25,672 bases of DNA, from NCBI GenBank assembly GCA_035550315.1, contig DASZPL010000047.1, forward strand, positions 1 to 25,672. The letters run 5' to 3'. Below, piece by piece: positions 18,549 through 25,448 of the stretch; position 1 is the stretch's first letter; each line of letters starts with the position of its first letter. The position numbers were made by a program, and so were the translations under genes. The DNA comes from DASZPL01 sp035550315 (lineage in GTDB: Bacteria > Actinomycetota > Actinomycetes > JAFAQI01). The notes beneath the pieces were generated by a model. It ran no database searches. It worked only from the letters and a program-made list of their open reading frames with translations, and had not been told where the DNA came from.

Positions 18549-19877
18549 TTAGCGCACGAAGACGTTGATCGCGCCCTGCGCCGTGTGCTTGCCGATCGGC
18601 TCCAGCGGCGAGCCGGCCACGACCAGTCCCGAGCTCATCGCGACGGTCGAGTTCGCGCTGGGTCCGCCCAGGTTGGCCACGCCGGCGACGCCGGTGATCA
18701 CGCTGTGCTGGTGTCGGACCCCGGACCAGCCGGAGCCGGGGCGCCGGAAGACGGCGTCCACACCGCCGCCGTTCGCGATGATGGTTCGGCCGCTGGCCGC
18801 GACCGCCTGACCCAAGAACGCCTCGGCGTTGCCACCGGGATGCACCGACAGTGTGGCGCTCTGGTTCCGGGTGCCGAACCACCCGACCGACGGCCTGACG
18901 AAGACGTAGGTCACGCCCTGGTGCTCTCGACCGCTCACCTTGCGGAACGGCGCACCGACTGCGACCGTGCTGCCGGTCACGGCGACCGCCGTACCGAAGA
19001 AGTCATTCGCCGCACCGTTGGAGGCGACCAGCTTCGCTGCCTGGGTGCCGTTGTGCCAGCTGAATCCCGACCGGTGGAAGACGTATGCCGCGCCCTGCGA
19101 TGCATTCGAGCCGACCCGCTGGTACGGCGCTCCGGCGACGATCATCGAGCCGGAGATCGCCACCGAGTAGCCGATCCGGCTGTTCGGTGCATTTTCGTCG
19201 GTGCTCAGCTCAGCCGTCTGGCGACGGTCGTTGAACCAACCGTCGTGTGGCTTGGTGAAGACGTAGACCGCGCCTTGGCTGGAGTGGAATCCGACGACGT
19301 GCCCGGGCGAGCCGACGACCACGGTCGAGCCGCTTGCGGCGATCGAGTAGCCGAACTGGTCGGAGCTGGTGCCGTCGCTGGGCACCAACCGGCCGGTCGG
19401 GTGATGAATGTTGCGCCAGCCGCCGACCGGGCGACTGAAGACGTAGACCGACCCGGCGGACGCGTTACCGCCGGGGTGGCTGAGCGGCGTGCCGGCGACG
19501 ATGGTCGAGCCCGCGATCGCGACGGAGAATCCGAACTCGTCGTTGCGGTGACCGTTCGGCAGCGTCAGCCGGGTCTCGAGCTTGGCGTGACGCCAGCCGG
19601 AGCGCTTCACGAAGACGTCCACCGCGCCCTGAGCGTGGTGACCGTTCACCCGGCGGCCCGGCACACCGACCGCGATCAACTTGCCGGAGGTAGCCACCGA
19701 GTAACCGAGCTCGTCACCCTTGGCGCCGGCCTTGTCGTAGAGCAGCACCCGGGTCTTGGGCGTGGCCGCGCTGGGACTCGCCGCGACCGGCGCGAGGGCG
19801 AGCGGGCCGAGCAAGGCGGCGGCACCGAGCAGTCCGGTCGCGATGGCGAAGCGGGGATGCGTCACGGCGAGCTTCAT
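18549..19877 (-). CDS. Secreted seven-blade FG-GAP beta-propeller protein
   Basis: A 442-residue exported protein. Residues 1 to about 34 form a signal peptide (basic start, hydrophobic core, then APVAAS). The mature part consists of seven repeats of about 57 residues. Each has a GYSVAxSGxxIVVGxP core (first at residue 58) and then a QGAVYVFxRxxxGW strand; blades six and seven are the most diverged. This is the FG-GAP_2 pattern. The DxDxDG calcium loop of integrin-type FG-GAP repeats is not visible. Seven blades give a closed propeller, normally a binding surface for proteins or sugars. The start at 19877 is supported by the upstream AAGGGA and by the signal peptide; longer frames run into the anti-sigma gene. 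It is the third gene of the sigma operon, 26 bases after the anti-sigma gene. Ligand and role unknown. Confidence 0.88.
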   Translation of the reverse strand: MKLAVTHPRFAIATGLLGAAALLGPLALAPVAASPSAATPKTRVLLYDKAGAKGDELGYSVATSGKLIAVGVPGRRVNGHHAQGAVDVFVKRSGWRHAKLETRLTLPNGHRNDEFGFSVAIAGSTIVAGTPLSHPGGNASAGSVYVFSRPVGGWRNIHHPTGRLVPSDGTSSDQFGYSIAASGSTVVVGSPGHVVGFHSSQGAVYVFTKPHDGWFNDRRQTAELSTDENAPNSRIGYSVAISGSMIVAGAPYQRVGSNASQGAAYVFHRSGFSWHNGTQAAKLVASNGAANDFFGTAVAVTGSTVAVGAPFRKVSGREHQGVTYVFVRPSVGWFGTRNQSATLSVHPGGNAEAFLGQAVAASGRTIIANGGGVDAVFRRPGSGWSGVRHQHSVITGVAGVANLGGPSANSTVAMSSGLVVAGSPLEPIGKHTAQGAINVFVR

Positions 19878-19903
19878 GTCCCTTGATTTCGAGGTCGGGG
19901 CGG

Positions 19904-20323
19904 CTAGTTCCTGCGCCGCTGTCGGAGCGTGCGGGCGACTCGCCAGACACCGTAACCGGCGCCGGTCGAGGCCAGGGCGCCAACCGTGAGAAAGGTGATG
20001 GACAGCGCCGGCCGGGCACCACTGACCGCTCCGCGCGCCGGAACCGCCGCGCGTTCCCGCAGGCCGCGGCGCGATGCCCGGGCCAGCAGGTCGTCGAGCA
20101 GGCCGGGCGGCGGCTGCGGCGGCGTCGTGCGCAGCGACGACAACGTCTGGCTCAACACCTCCTGCCGGTCGCGTTCGGCCCGGCAGTCGGCGCATCGCCG
20201 CAGGTGTGCGCGCACGACGCGCAGCGACCACCCGCGCAGCTCACCGCTGGCCAGTGCGGGCAGCTGCGACCGCGTCTCCCGGCAGAACCGCGGCAGCCGC
20301 TCGCCGGCCGCGTCGTCGCTCAC
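19904..20323 (-). CDS. Zinc-type (ZAS) anti-sigma factor with one membrane helix
   Basis: Predicted membrane-bound inhibitor of the adjacent ECF sigma factor. The 139-residue protein has the zinc-binding pattern Cys14-x25-His40-x3-Cys44-x2-Cys47 typical of the zf-HC2/ZAS domain, a proline-rich linker (TPPQPPPG) and one hydrophobic helix near residues 107-127 (ALSITFLTVGALASTGAGYG). Only about ten residues, very basic (RTLRQRRRN), follow the helix, so there is no extracytoplasmic sensor domain. GTG 20323 overlaps the sigma stop by four bases (GTGA), the classic coupling of a sigma factor and its inhibitor. The downstream propeller gene follows after 26 bases. Whether the Hx3Cx2C site responds to redox stress, as in RsrA, cannot be told from sequence. 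Confident on family, inferred on partner. Confidence 0.85.
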   Translation of the reverse strand: MSDDAAGERLPRFCRETRSQLPALASGELRGWSLRVVRAHLRRCADCRAERDRQEVLSQTLSSLRTTPPQPPPGLLDDLLARASRRGLRERAAVPARGAVSGARPALSITFLTVGALASTGAGYGVWRVARTLRQRRRN

Positions 20324-20901
20324 GAGGCTGCTCCCGCCGGCCCGGCCACGAGGTCGCGCAACCGGGCGTGTGCTCGATGCAGCCGCACCTTGACCACGCT
20401 TTCCGACACGTCGAGCAGCTTCGCCACCTCGGCCGTCGAGAACCCTTCGATGTCGCGGAGTACGACGACCACCCGCGCGTCTTCCGGCAACGTCGCCAAC
20501 GCCGCCTCCGCCCGCGCCGCCAGATCCGCGGTCACCGCCTGATCCTCCGGCGCGGGATCGGCGGCGGCAACCGCCGACGCATCGTCCGGCAGGCCGAACG
20601 GCAGCGCCCCCGCGGTCAGCCCCGCCTGCCGGGCCCGCGATCGTTTGCGCAGCATCGTCAGACAGACGTTCACAGTGATCCGATGCAGCCAGGTGCCGAA
20701 CGAGGACTCGCCGCGAAAGCCGAGCACCGATCGCATCACCCGCACGAACACCTCCTGCGTCGCGTCCGCGGCCTCGTCGGGGTCGGCGAGCATTCGCCGC
20801 GCCAGCGCGTAGACATCGGCGTACGTCGCACGGATCAGCTCGTCGAGCGCGCCGGCCTCACCGCGCTGGCACGCCCGCACCAGCGCCGGATCGACGTACA
20901 T
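20320..20901 (-). CDS. ECF-family RNA polymerase sigma factor
   Basis: A 193-residue group IV sigma factor. Region 2 (residues about 10-85) shows DELIRATYADVYALARRML, the DAxQEVFVRVMRSV core-binding helix and the FGTWLHRITVNVCLTMLRKR promoter-melting segment. An alanine- and aspartate-rich linker (about 90-130) joins it to region 4, with LPEDARVVVVLRDIEGFSTAEVAKLLDVS and the recognition helix VKVRLHRAHARLR. No extra C-terminal domain is present. ATG 20901 is the first start after the family-typical short lead-in. The stop overlaps the anti-sigma start. The 126-base divergent region upstream holds GGTTAC/GTAACC dyads that may be its own promoter or an operator. Subgroup and regulon are not determinable here. 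Confidence 0.93.
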   Translation of the reverse strand: MYVDPALVRACQRGEAGALDELIRATYADVYALARRMLADPDEAADATQEVFVRVMRSVLGFRGESSFGTWLHRITVNVCLTMLRKRSRARQAGLTAGALPFGLPDDASAVAAADPAPEDQAVTADLAARAEAALATLPEDARVVVVLRDIEGFSTAEVAKLLDVSESVVKVRLHRAHARLRDLVAGPAGAAS

Positions 20902-20932
20902 CGCACCGATTTCGACTCCCCGGCCGGAAATT

Positions 20933-20961
20933 GGTTACGCCGAAAGTTCTCGGTAACCGAG
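20933..20961. promoter_or_regulatory. Palindromic GGTTAC/GTAACC region between divergent genes
   Basis: GGTTAC (20933-20938) and GTAACC (20953-20958) form an inverted pair separated by 14 bases. The second half lies inside a perfect 13-base dyad, CTCGGT-A-ACCGAG (20949-20961). The region lies between the sigma operon (start 20901, minus) and the small membrane protein (start 21028, plus). It could be a pair of ECF -35 boxes facing both ways or a repressor site. No experimental basis; pattern only. Confidence 0.4.
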
Positions 20962-21027
20962 CCTGACTTGCGGAGTCCAACTCTGTGACGCGACGCGCCG
21001 ATGCGCCGCGAGAGATGGAGTTGTTCG

Positions 21028-21336
21028 ATGTACGCATTCGTCGTCTTCGTAGGCCTCGCGCTGGCGCTGGCCGTGGTCGGCGAGGTCCTCGACGAGCTCG
21101 TGCCGGTGAAGGCGCCGAAGGCGCTGACGACGACGCTCGCCGTCGGCGTCGCGATCCTCGTGTCGTGGGCGCTGAACTGGTCGGTCTTCCGGGCGTTCGG
21201 TCAGCCGATCCGCGCCGACTGGATGAACCCGGTCGCGACCGGCGTGGTCCTGGTCGGTGTCGGCCAGGTCATCCGCACCCTCGCCGCCAACCTCGGCCTC
21301 AGCATCTCGCTCGGCACCAGGTCAAAGTCCGCCTGA
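21028..21336 (+). CDS. Small three-helix membrane protein, function unknown
   Basis: A 102-residue protein, hydrophobic for most of its length: helices at about residues 2-22 (MYAFVVFVGLALALAVVG), 37-55 (ALTTTLAVGVAILVSWALNW) and 70-90 (NPVATGVVLVGVGQVIRTLA). An acidic patch EVLDELVPVKAPK lies between the first two, and the C-terminus is short and basic. ATG 21028 was chosen because GGAG (21017-21020) lies seven bases upstream and because translation from ATG 21001 would add a charged, non-conserved stretch. I do not recognise a family; small holin-like or phage-shock-like proteins are possible analogies but unsupported. It is transcribed divergently from the ECF sigma operon and could be under its control. 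It converges on ppa across a 77-base palindrome. Confidence 0.7.
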   Translation: MYAFVVFVGLALALAVVGEVLDELVPVKAPKALTTTLAVGVAILVSWALNWSVFRAFGQPIRADWMNPVATGVVLVGVGQVIRTLAANLGLSISLGTRSKSA

Positions 21337-21359
21337 CGGCCTCCCGCCGGCTCAGGCCA

Positions 21360-21436
21360 AAGGTGCCGTAGTTCGGTTCCGCGTTTAGGACGAAGCTCTG
21401 CTCTCGTCCGTTAGCGGAAGCGAACTACGGCGCCTT
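21360..21436. repeat. 77-nt near-perfect palindrome between convergent genes
   Basis: Arms 21360-21382 and 21414-21436 pair over 23 positions with one G-T wobble (21364/21432) and one G-G mismatch (21376/21420). Inside, GGACGA (21388-21393) pairs with TCGTCC (21404-21409), and AGC (21394-21396) with GCT (21400-21402) around the loop TCT, so nearly the whole element folds into one rod. No T tract flanks it. Its GC content (45 of 77) is clearly lower than its surroundings. The right arm covers the stop and last three codons of ppa. It could serve as a bidirectional terminator for the small membrane gene and ppa, or be a REP/MITE-like element. Confidence 0.8.
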
Positions 21437-21913
21437 CTCCTGCAAACGTTGGCGGGAGACTTGGATCTCGGCTTCGGCCTCGTCCCGGCCGACCCAGTGC
21501 GCTCCTTCGACGCTCTTCCCGGGCTCGAGGTCCTTGTAGACCTCGAAGAAGTGCTGGATCTCCAGCTTGTCGAACTCCGGCATGTGGTGGATGTCGCGCA
21601 GGTGCTCCTGCCGCGGGTCGGCGCTCGGGACGCACAGCACCTTGTCGTCGCCGCCCTTCTCGTCCGTCATCCGGAACATGCCGATCGCCCGGCAGCGGAT
21701 GAGGCAACCCGGAAAAGTCGGCTCGGGCAGCAGTACGAGCGCGTCGAGTGGGTCGCCGTCGGCGCCGAGCGTGCCGTCGATGAATCCGTAATCCGCCGGG
21801 TACTGCGTCGCGGTGAACAGCGTGCGGTCGAGTCGGATCCGGCCGGTGTCGTGATCCATCTCGTACTTGTTGCGCTGCCCCTTAGGGATCTCGATGGTGA
21901 CGTCGAATTCCAC
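21425..21913 (-). CDS. ppa: Soluble inorganic pyrophosphatase (family I)
   Basis: Cytoplasmic enzyme hydrolysing pyrophosphate to two phosphates, pulling biosynthetic reactions forward. The 162-residue length equals that of the Mycobacterium tuberculosis enzyme, which I recall as very similar from the N-terminal FDVTIEIPKGQRNKYE onward. Active-site features are Lys and Glu in IPKGQRNKYE, the tyrosine in YPADYGFI, and the metal-binding signature DGDPLDALVL with its three aspartates; GGDDKVLCVP and YKDLEPGK follow. GTG 21913 is preceded on the minus strand by GGAG about six bases upstream; the longer frame adds low-complexity residues and runs into dacB. The last codons lie in the right arm of the 77-base palindrome. 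It is divergent from dacB across 58 bases. The window thus holds both a soluble and a membrane pyrophosphatase. Confidence 0.97.
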   Translation of the reverse strand: MEFDVTIEIPKGQRNKYEMDHDTGRIRLDRTLFTATQYPADYGFIDGTLGADGDPLDALVLLPEPTFPGCLIRCRAIGMFRMTDEKGGDDKVLCVPSADPRQEHLRDIHHMPEFDKLEIQHFFEVYKDLEPGKSVEGAHWVGRDEAEAEIQVSRQRLQEKAP

Positions 21914-21969
21914 GTCGGGCTCCTGTCCGGCAGTGGGCTGTGGGCGTCCGCCCGATCGGTGACCTGTCG

Positions 21970-21975
21970 TAGTGT
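21970..21975 (+). promoter_or_regulatory. Candidate -10 element for dacB
   Basis: TAGTGT fits TANNNT and ends eight bases before GTG 21984, an in-frame start four codons into the annotated gene. If used, dacB would be leaderless and start at 21984 rather than 21972. The competing evidence for 21972 is only a weak GGTGA at 21958-21962. No -35 box is recognisable. Confidence 0.35.
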
Positions 21976-23339
21976 CCACTGCAGTGTTTTCCCGCCGCAT
22001 TGTGGCCCTGAGCGTCGGGCTCGTCATGGCCGTCGCCGGTGCGATCGCCGCCGTCGTCGCCGCGGGCAGCGATGCGCCGGCGGTTGCGCCAGCCGCCGCG
22101 CACAGCTCGCTGCCGACGACTGCCGCCGCGCCGCCACGGCCGCCGGTGCTGCCGGCACTGGCCGCGGATGCGCCGATCCCGGACCCGAGCGCGCTCGCCG
22201 CCCGGCTGGCCCCGCAGGCGCAGCGGCCGAGCCTCGGCGTCGGCTTCGGTGGCGAGGTCGTGGACGTCCTGACCGGGACCAAGCTGTGGGCGCTACATGC
22301 CGGCGTCGCCGTGCCGCCCGCGTCGACGCTGAAGCTGCTGACGGCGTCGGCCGCGCTTCGGGCGCTGGGCCCGGAGTTCCGGTTCGTGACGACGACCGAG
22401 CGCAGCGGCCGCACGGTGTACCTCGTCGGCGGTGGCGATCCGACGCTGCGGACATCGCCGCCCGGCGCGCGGGCTTACCCGCGGGCTCCAGCGCTCGCGC
22501 AGCTGGCTCGACGTACGGCGGCCGGCCTGTCCGGGCACGCAGCCGTCCGGTTGCGGGTCGACGCTCGCGCGTGGACCGGACCTGGGCGCGCGCGCGGCTG
22601 GCCGAAGCACTACCTGACCGAGGGCGACGTAGTGCGCCCGAGCGCCCTGCAGGTCGACACCCGCGGGGCCGGCGATGCCGCCGCGATGTCGCCGACGCAG
22701 ATCGGCGACCGGTTCGCAACGATGCTGCGCCAGCTCGGCGTTCGGGTCCGTGGCCGGGTCGTCGACGGAGCGCCCGGCACGGCGGCCAGCCGGATCGCCG
22801 AGGACCGCTCGGCTCCGCTCGAGGAACTGGTGCAGCGGATGCTCACGGTCAGCGACAACGACATCGCCGAGGCGCTGGCGCGCGCGGTCGCCATCCACGA
22901 CGGCCGACCGGCCAGCTTCACCGGCGGCGCGGCCGCGGTCCTGGCGCGAATGTCCACGTTGGCGGTGCCGCGCCGTGGACTGGCACTGTTCGACGGGAGC
23001 GGGTTGTCGCGTCGCGATCGCGTGACCCCGCGCGCGCTGGTTGCGCTGCTGCGGGTGGTCGCCGCGCCGGGCCAGCCGTTGTTGCGGCCGCTGCTCGCGG
23101 GACTGCCGGTCGCCGGGCTGACCGGCACGCTGGCCGACCGCTACCGCACGCATTCGACCGCCGCGGCCGCCGGCGTCGTCCGGGCGAAGACCGGGACCCT
23201 CACCGGCGTCAGCAGCCTGGCGGGGCTGGTCGTCGACCGGCAGGGCCGGCTGCTGGCGTTCGCCTTCGTGGCGCCGCACGCGCCGCAGCCGGCGACGGCC
23301 GAGACGGCGCTCGACCGGCTCGCCGCCAGCCTGCGCTAA
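21972..23339 (+). CDS. dacB: D-alanyl-D-alanine carboxypeptidase/endopeptidase (PBP4 type, peptidase S13)
   Basis: Exported penicillin-binding protein that trims peptidoglycan side chains or cuts cross-links. The 455-residue product begins with a signal peptide or anchor (FSRRIVALSVGLVMAVAGAIAAVVAAG), followed by an Ala/Pro-rich linker. All three active-site motifs are present: SxxK as Ser118-T-L-Lys121 within PPASTLKLL, SxN as Ser294-Asp-Asn296 in VSDNDIAEAL, and KTG as Lys406-Thr-Gly in RAKTGTLTGVSS. GGGDPTLR is a further S13 hallmark. The start may be GTG 21972 or GTG 21984; numbering uses the former. It is divergent from ppa. In many actinobacteria dacB sits directly before the Zincin_2 gene and tilS, as here. 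Sequence length and motifs are complete. Confidence 0.95.
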   Translation: MSTAVFSRRIVALSVGLVMAVAGAIAAVVAAGSDAPAVAPAAAHSSLPTTAAAPPRPPVLPALAADAPIPDPSALAARLAPQAQRPSLGVGFGGEVVDVLTGTKLWALHAGVAVPPASTLKLLTASAALRALGPEFRFVTTTERSGRTVYLVGGGDPTLRTSPPGARAYPRAPALAQLARRTAAGLSGHAAVRLRVDARAWTGPGRARGWPKHYLTEGDVVRPSALQVDTRGAGDAAAMSPTQIGDRFATMLRQLGVRVRGRVVDGAPGTAASRIAEDRSAPLEELVQRMLTVSDNDIAEALARAVAIHDGRPASFTGGAAAVLARMSTLAVPRRGLALFDGSGLSRRDRVTPRALVALLRVVAAPGQPLLRPLLAGLPVAGLTGTLADRYRTHSTAAAAGVVRAKTGTLTGVSSLAGLVVDRQGRLLAFAFVAPHAPQPATAETALDRLAASLR

Positions 23340-23373
23340 GCCCCGCCCCCCGCCCTCCAACGGAGCCGACGCC

Positions 23374-23379
23374 TACCCT
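23374..23379 (+). promoter_or_regulatory. Candidate -10 element (leaderless start) for the Zincin_2 gene
   Basis: TACCCT fits TANNNT and is followed by exactly six bases before GTG 23386. There is no Shine-Dalgarno sequence between them; the only purine-rich motif, CGGAGC at 23361-23366, is about 20 bases away. This is the standard geometry of an actinobacterial leaderless promoter. Confidence 0.5.
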
Positions 23380-23385
23380 CGATTT

Positions 23386-24483
23386 GTGCAGCTTGTCGAT
23401 TGGCGGTTGGCGGCCGCGACCGGTACGCGGCTGGTGCCGCCCGGGCCGAAGGTTGGCCTGGACGAGGCGGTCGACGTCGTCGCGCAGTTGCGGCGTTCCG
23501 CCGCCGCGGCCGACGAGCACGTCGCGGCGATCACGGGGCTCGACGCGGCGGCGCACAGTGCCAGCACCGTCGTGGTCGACCGGCCGGAGTGGATTCGCGC
23601 CAACGTCGAGGGCTTCCGCCGGCTGGTCGACCCGCTGGTCGAGGCGCTGCTGGAGCGTCGCGGCGGGTCGAAGCCGAGTTCACTGGTCACGGCGGTCGGA
23701 TCTCGCGTCTCCGGCATCGAGATCGGGGTGCTGCTCGGCTACCTCGCCACGCGCGTCCTCGGCCAGTTCGAGCTGCTCGGCCCGCCCCCGTCGCCGGACG
23801 GTGCGCCGCCGGACCAACCGGGTGGCCGACTGTCGTTGGTCGCGCCGAACGTGGTCGCGACCGAGCGGGCACTCGGCGTCGACCCACGCGACTTCCGGCT
23901 CTGGGTGTGCCTGCACGAGGTGACCCACCGCACGCAGTTCGCCGCCGCGCCCTGGCTGCACGAGCACGTCGAAGGGTTGCTGCGGGAGTTCGTGCTCGCC
24001 TCGGATCTCGACGCCGGGGCGCTGCTGGCGAAGTTCCGCGAAGCGCTGTCGGGGATCGCCGGGGCGGTGCGTGGCGGGCAGGCGCCGAGCATCATCGAGC
24101 TGATCCAGACGCCCGAGCAGCGCGCAATCCTGGACCGGCTGACCGGGCTGATGAGCCTGCTGGAAGGCCACGCCGACGTCGTGATGGATGCCGCCGGGGC
24201 CGCGGTCATCCCGTCGGTGGCCACCATCCGGGCGCGGTTCGATCAGCGCCGTCGCGACGCGGCCCCACTCGCCCGGGTGGTGCGGCGGTTGCTGGGACTC
24301 GACATGAAGCTGAGGCAGTACGCCGAGGGCGCGCAGTTCGTGCGCGCCGTCGTCGACGAGATCGGCATGGCGGGCCTGAACGTCGTTTGGAGCGGGCCGG
24401 ACCAGCTGCCCACCGGCGAGGAGATCCGCGACCCGCACCGCTGGCTCGACCGCATCGGCGACCCGCCGGCGGTCAGCGCCTGA
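23386..24483 (+). CDS. Zincin_2 (DUF2342) family putative zinc metalloprotease
   Basis: A 365-residue cytoplasmic protein of the actinobacterial Zincin_2 family (PF10103), which includes proteins catalogued as associated with coenzyme F420 biosynthesis by phylogenetic pattern. The HExxH zinc motif is visible as His177-Glu178-V-T-His181 in CLHEVTHRTQF. A downstream LLEGHADVVMD segment (near residues 262-272) is the family's second conserved block and likely supplies the third metal ligand. The N-terminal part (VDWRLAAATGTRLVPPGP) is also typical. No signal peptide. GTG 23386 was chosen from the leaderless -10 element and from the conserved lead-in. It stands between dacB (46-base gap) and tilS (11-base gap); this placement is conserved in actinobacteria. 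No substrate or activity has been established to my knowledge, so the protease assignment rests on the motif. Confidence 0.9.
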   Translation: MQLVDWRLAAATGTRLVPPGPKVGLDEAVDVVAQLRRSAAAADEHVAAITGLDAAAHSASTVVVDRPEWIRANVEGFRRLVDPLVEALLERRGGSKPSSLVTAVGSRVSGIEIGVLLGYLATRVLGQFELLGPPPSPDGAPPDQPGGRLSLVAPNVVATERALGVDPRDFRLWVCLHEVTHRTQFAAAPWLHEHVEGLLREFVLASDLDAGALLAKFREALSGIAGAVRGGQAPSIIELIQTPEQRAILDRLTGLMSLLEGHADVVMDAAGAAVIPSVATIRARFDQRRRDAAPLARVVRRLLGLDMKLRQYAEGAQFVRAVVDEIGMAGLNVVWSGPDQLPTGEEIRDPHRWLDRIGDPPAVSA

Positions 24484-24494
24484 GGCCGGCCGCG

Positions 24495-25448
24495 ATGCGG
24501 ATGGATCCGGCGATCGCGGTCACCCGCACGGCGGTGCGCCGATGCCTCGCGGACGTCACCGCCGGCGACCTCGTGCTCGTCGCCGTAAGCGGCGGCGCCG
24601 ACTCGCTCGCGTTGGCGGCCGCCGCCGCCGTCGAGGCGCCGCACGCCGGGCTGCGCGCGGGCGCCGTCACCGTCGACCACGGGCTGCAGCCCGGCTCGGC
24701 CAAGCGAGCCAGCGACGTCGCGAAGGTCGCCGCGCAGCTCGGCCTCGAGCCGGTGCTGGTGCGACGGGTGGAGGTCGCGAGCGGGCGGGGCGCCGGCGGG
24801 CCGGAAGCCGGTGCGCGGGCGGCGCGCTACGCCGCGCTTGACGCAGCGGCCGAGGCGGTCGGCGCAACCAGAGTGCTGCTCGGCCACACGCTCGACGACC
24901 AGGCCGAGACGGTTTTGCTCGGTCTGGCCCGCGGCTCGGGTGCGCGCTCGCTGGCCGGCATGCCGGCCAGCCGCGGGATCTACCTGCGGCCGTTCCTCGG
25001 CATTCGCCGCGCCCAGACCGCCGCCGCTTGCGTGGCGCAGGGCCTCACGGCTTGGGAAGACCCGCACAACCGAGATCCGGCGTACACCCGGTCGCGGGTG
25101 CGGGCGAGCGCCCTGCCGGCGCTGGTCGAGGCGCTCGGCGCCGGCGTGCCGGAAGCGCTGGCCCGCACCGCCGACCTGCTCCGGGCCGATGCGGATGCGC
25201 TCGACGAATGGGCGGCGCAGGTCGCCGATCCGACGAGCACGAAGGTGCTCGCCGACTTGCCGCCAGCCGTCCGAGGTCGGGTGATCCGAGCGCTCGCCAT
25301 CGGCGCCGGTGCAACCGCCGATGCGATGACCGCGGCCCGGGTTGAAGAGGTCGATCGGCTAGTCACCGCGTGGCACGGCCAAGGGCCGATCAGCCTGCCC
25401 GGGGGGTTGGTGGCCGAACGCCGCTGTGACAGGCTGCATTTCAAATGA
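24495..25448 (+). CDS. tilS: tRNA(Ile)-lysidine synthase
   Basis: Modifies C34 of the CAT-anticodon tRNA-Ile to lysidine, so that it reads ATA and is charged with isoleucine. The 317-residue protein has the N-type ATP pyrophosphatase P-loop SGGADS (residues 32-37), TVDHGLQPGSA, GHTLDDQAETVLLGLARGSG and the RPFLGIRR segment typical of TilS, followed by DPHNRDPAYTRSRVR. The C-terminal region is short, as in actinobacterial TilS, without the full C-terminal domains of the E. coli enzyme. ATG 24495 (AGG nine bases upstream) and ATG 24501 are both possible starts. The stop overlaps the hpt start (ATGA), a pairing seen across actinobacteria, normally followed by ftsH. Confidence 0.95.
   Translation: MRMDPAIAVTRTAVRRCLADVTAGDLVLVAVSGGADSLALAAAAAVEAPHAGLRAGAVTVDHGLQPGSAKRASDVAKVAAQLGLEPVLVRRVEVASGRGAGGPEAGARAARYAALDAAAEAVGATRVLLGHTLDDQAETVLLGLARGSGARSLAGMPASRGIYLRPFLGIRRAQTAAACVAQGLTAWEDPHNRDPAYTRSRVRASALPALVEALGAGVPEALARTADLLRADADALDEWAAQVADPTSTKVLADLPPAVRGRVIRALAIGAGATADAMTAARVEEVDRLVTAWHGQGPISLPGGLVAERRCDRLHFK

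Noticed and set aside
21383..21413. Integron attC-like site inside the 77-nt palindrome
   Set aside because: The GTTTAGG and GTTAGCG segments do not fit the GTTRRRY/RYYYAAC core pairs, and no integrase or cassette structure is present.
21977..21986. 10-base palindrome CACTGCAGTG at the dacB start
   Set aside because: A single short palindrome with no partner site; chance is a sufficient explanation.
21449..23923. 824-codon plus-strand frame across ppa, dacB and the Zincin_2 gene
   Set aside because: It crosses genes on both strands in the wrong frame and shows no domain. dacB and ppa motifs are complete in their own frames.
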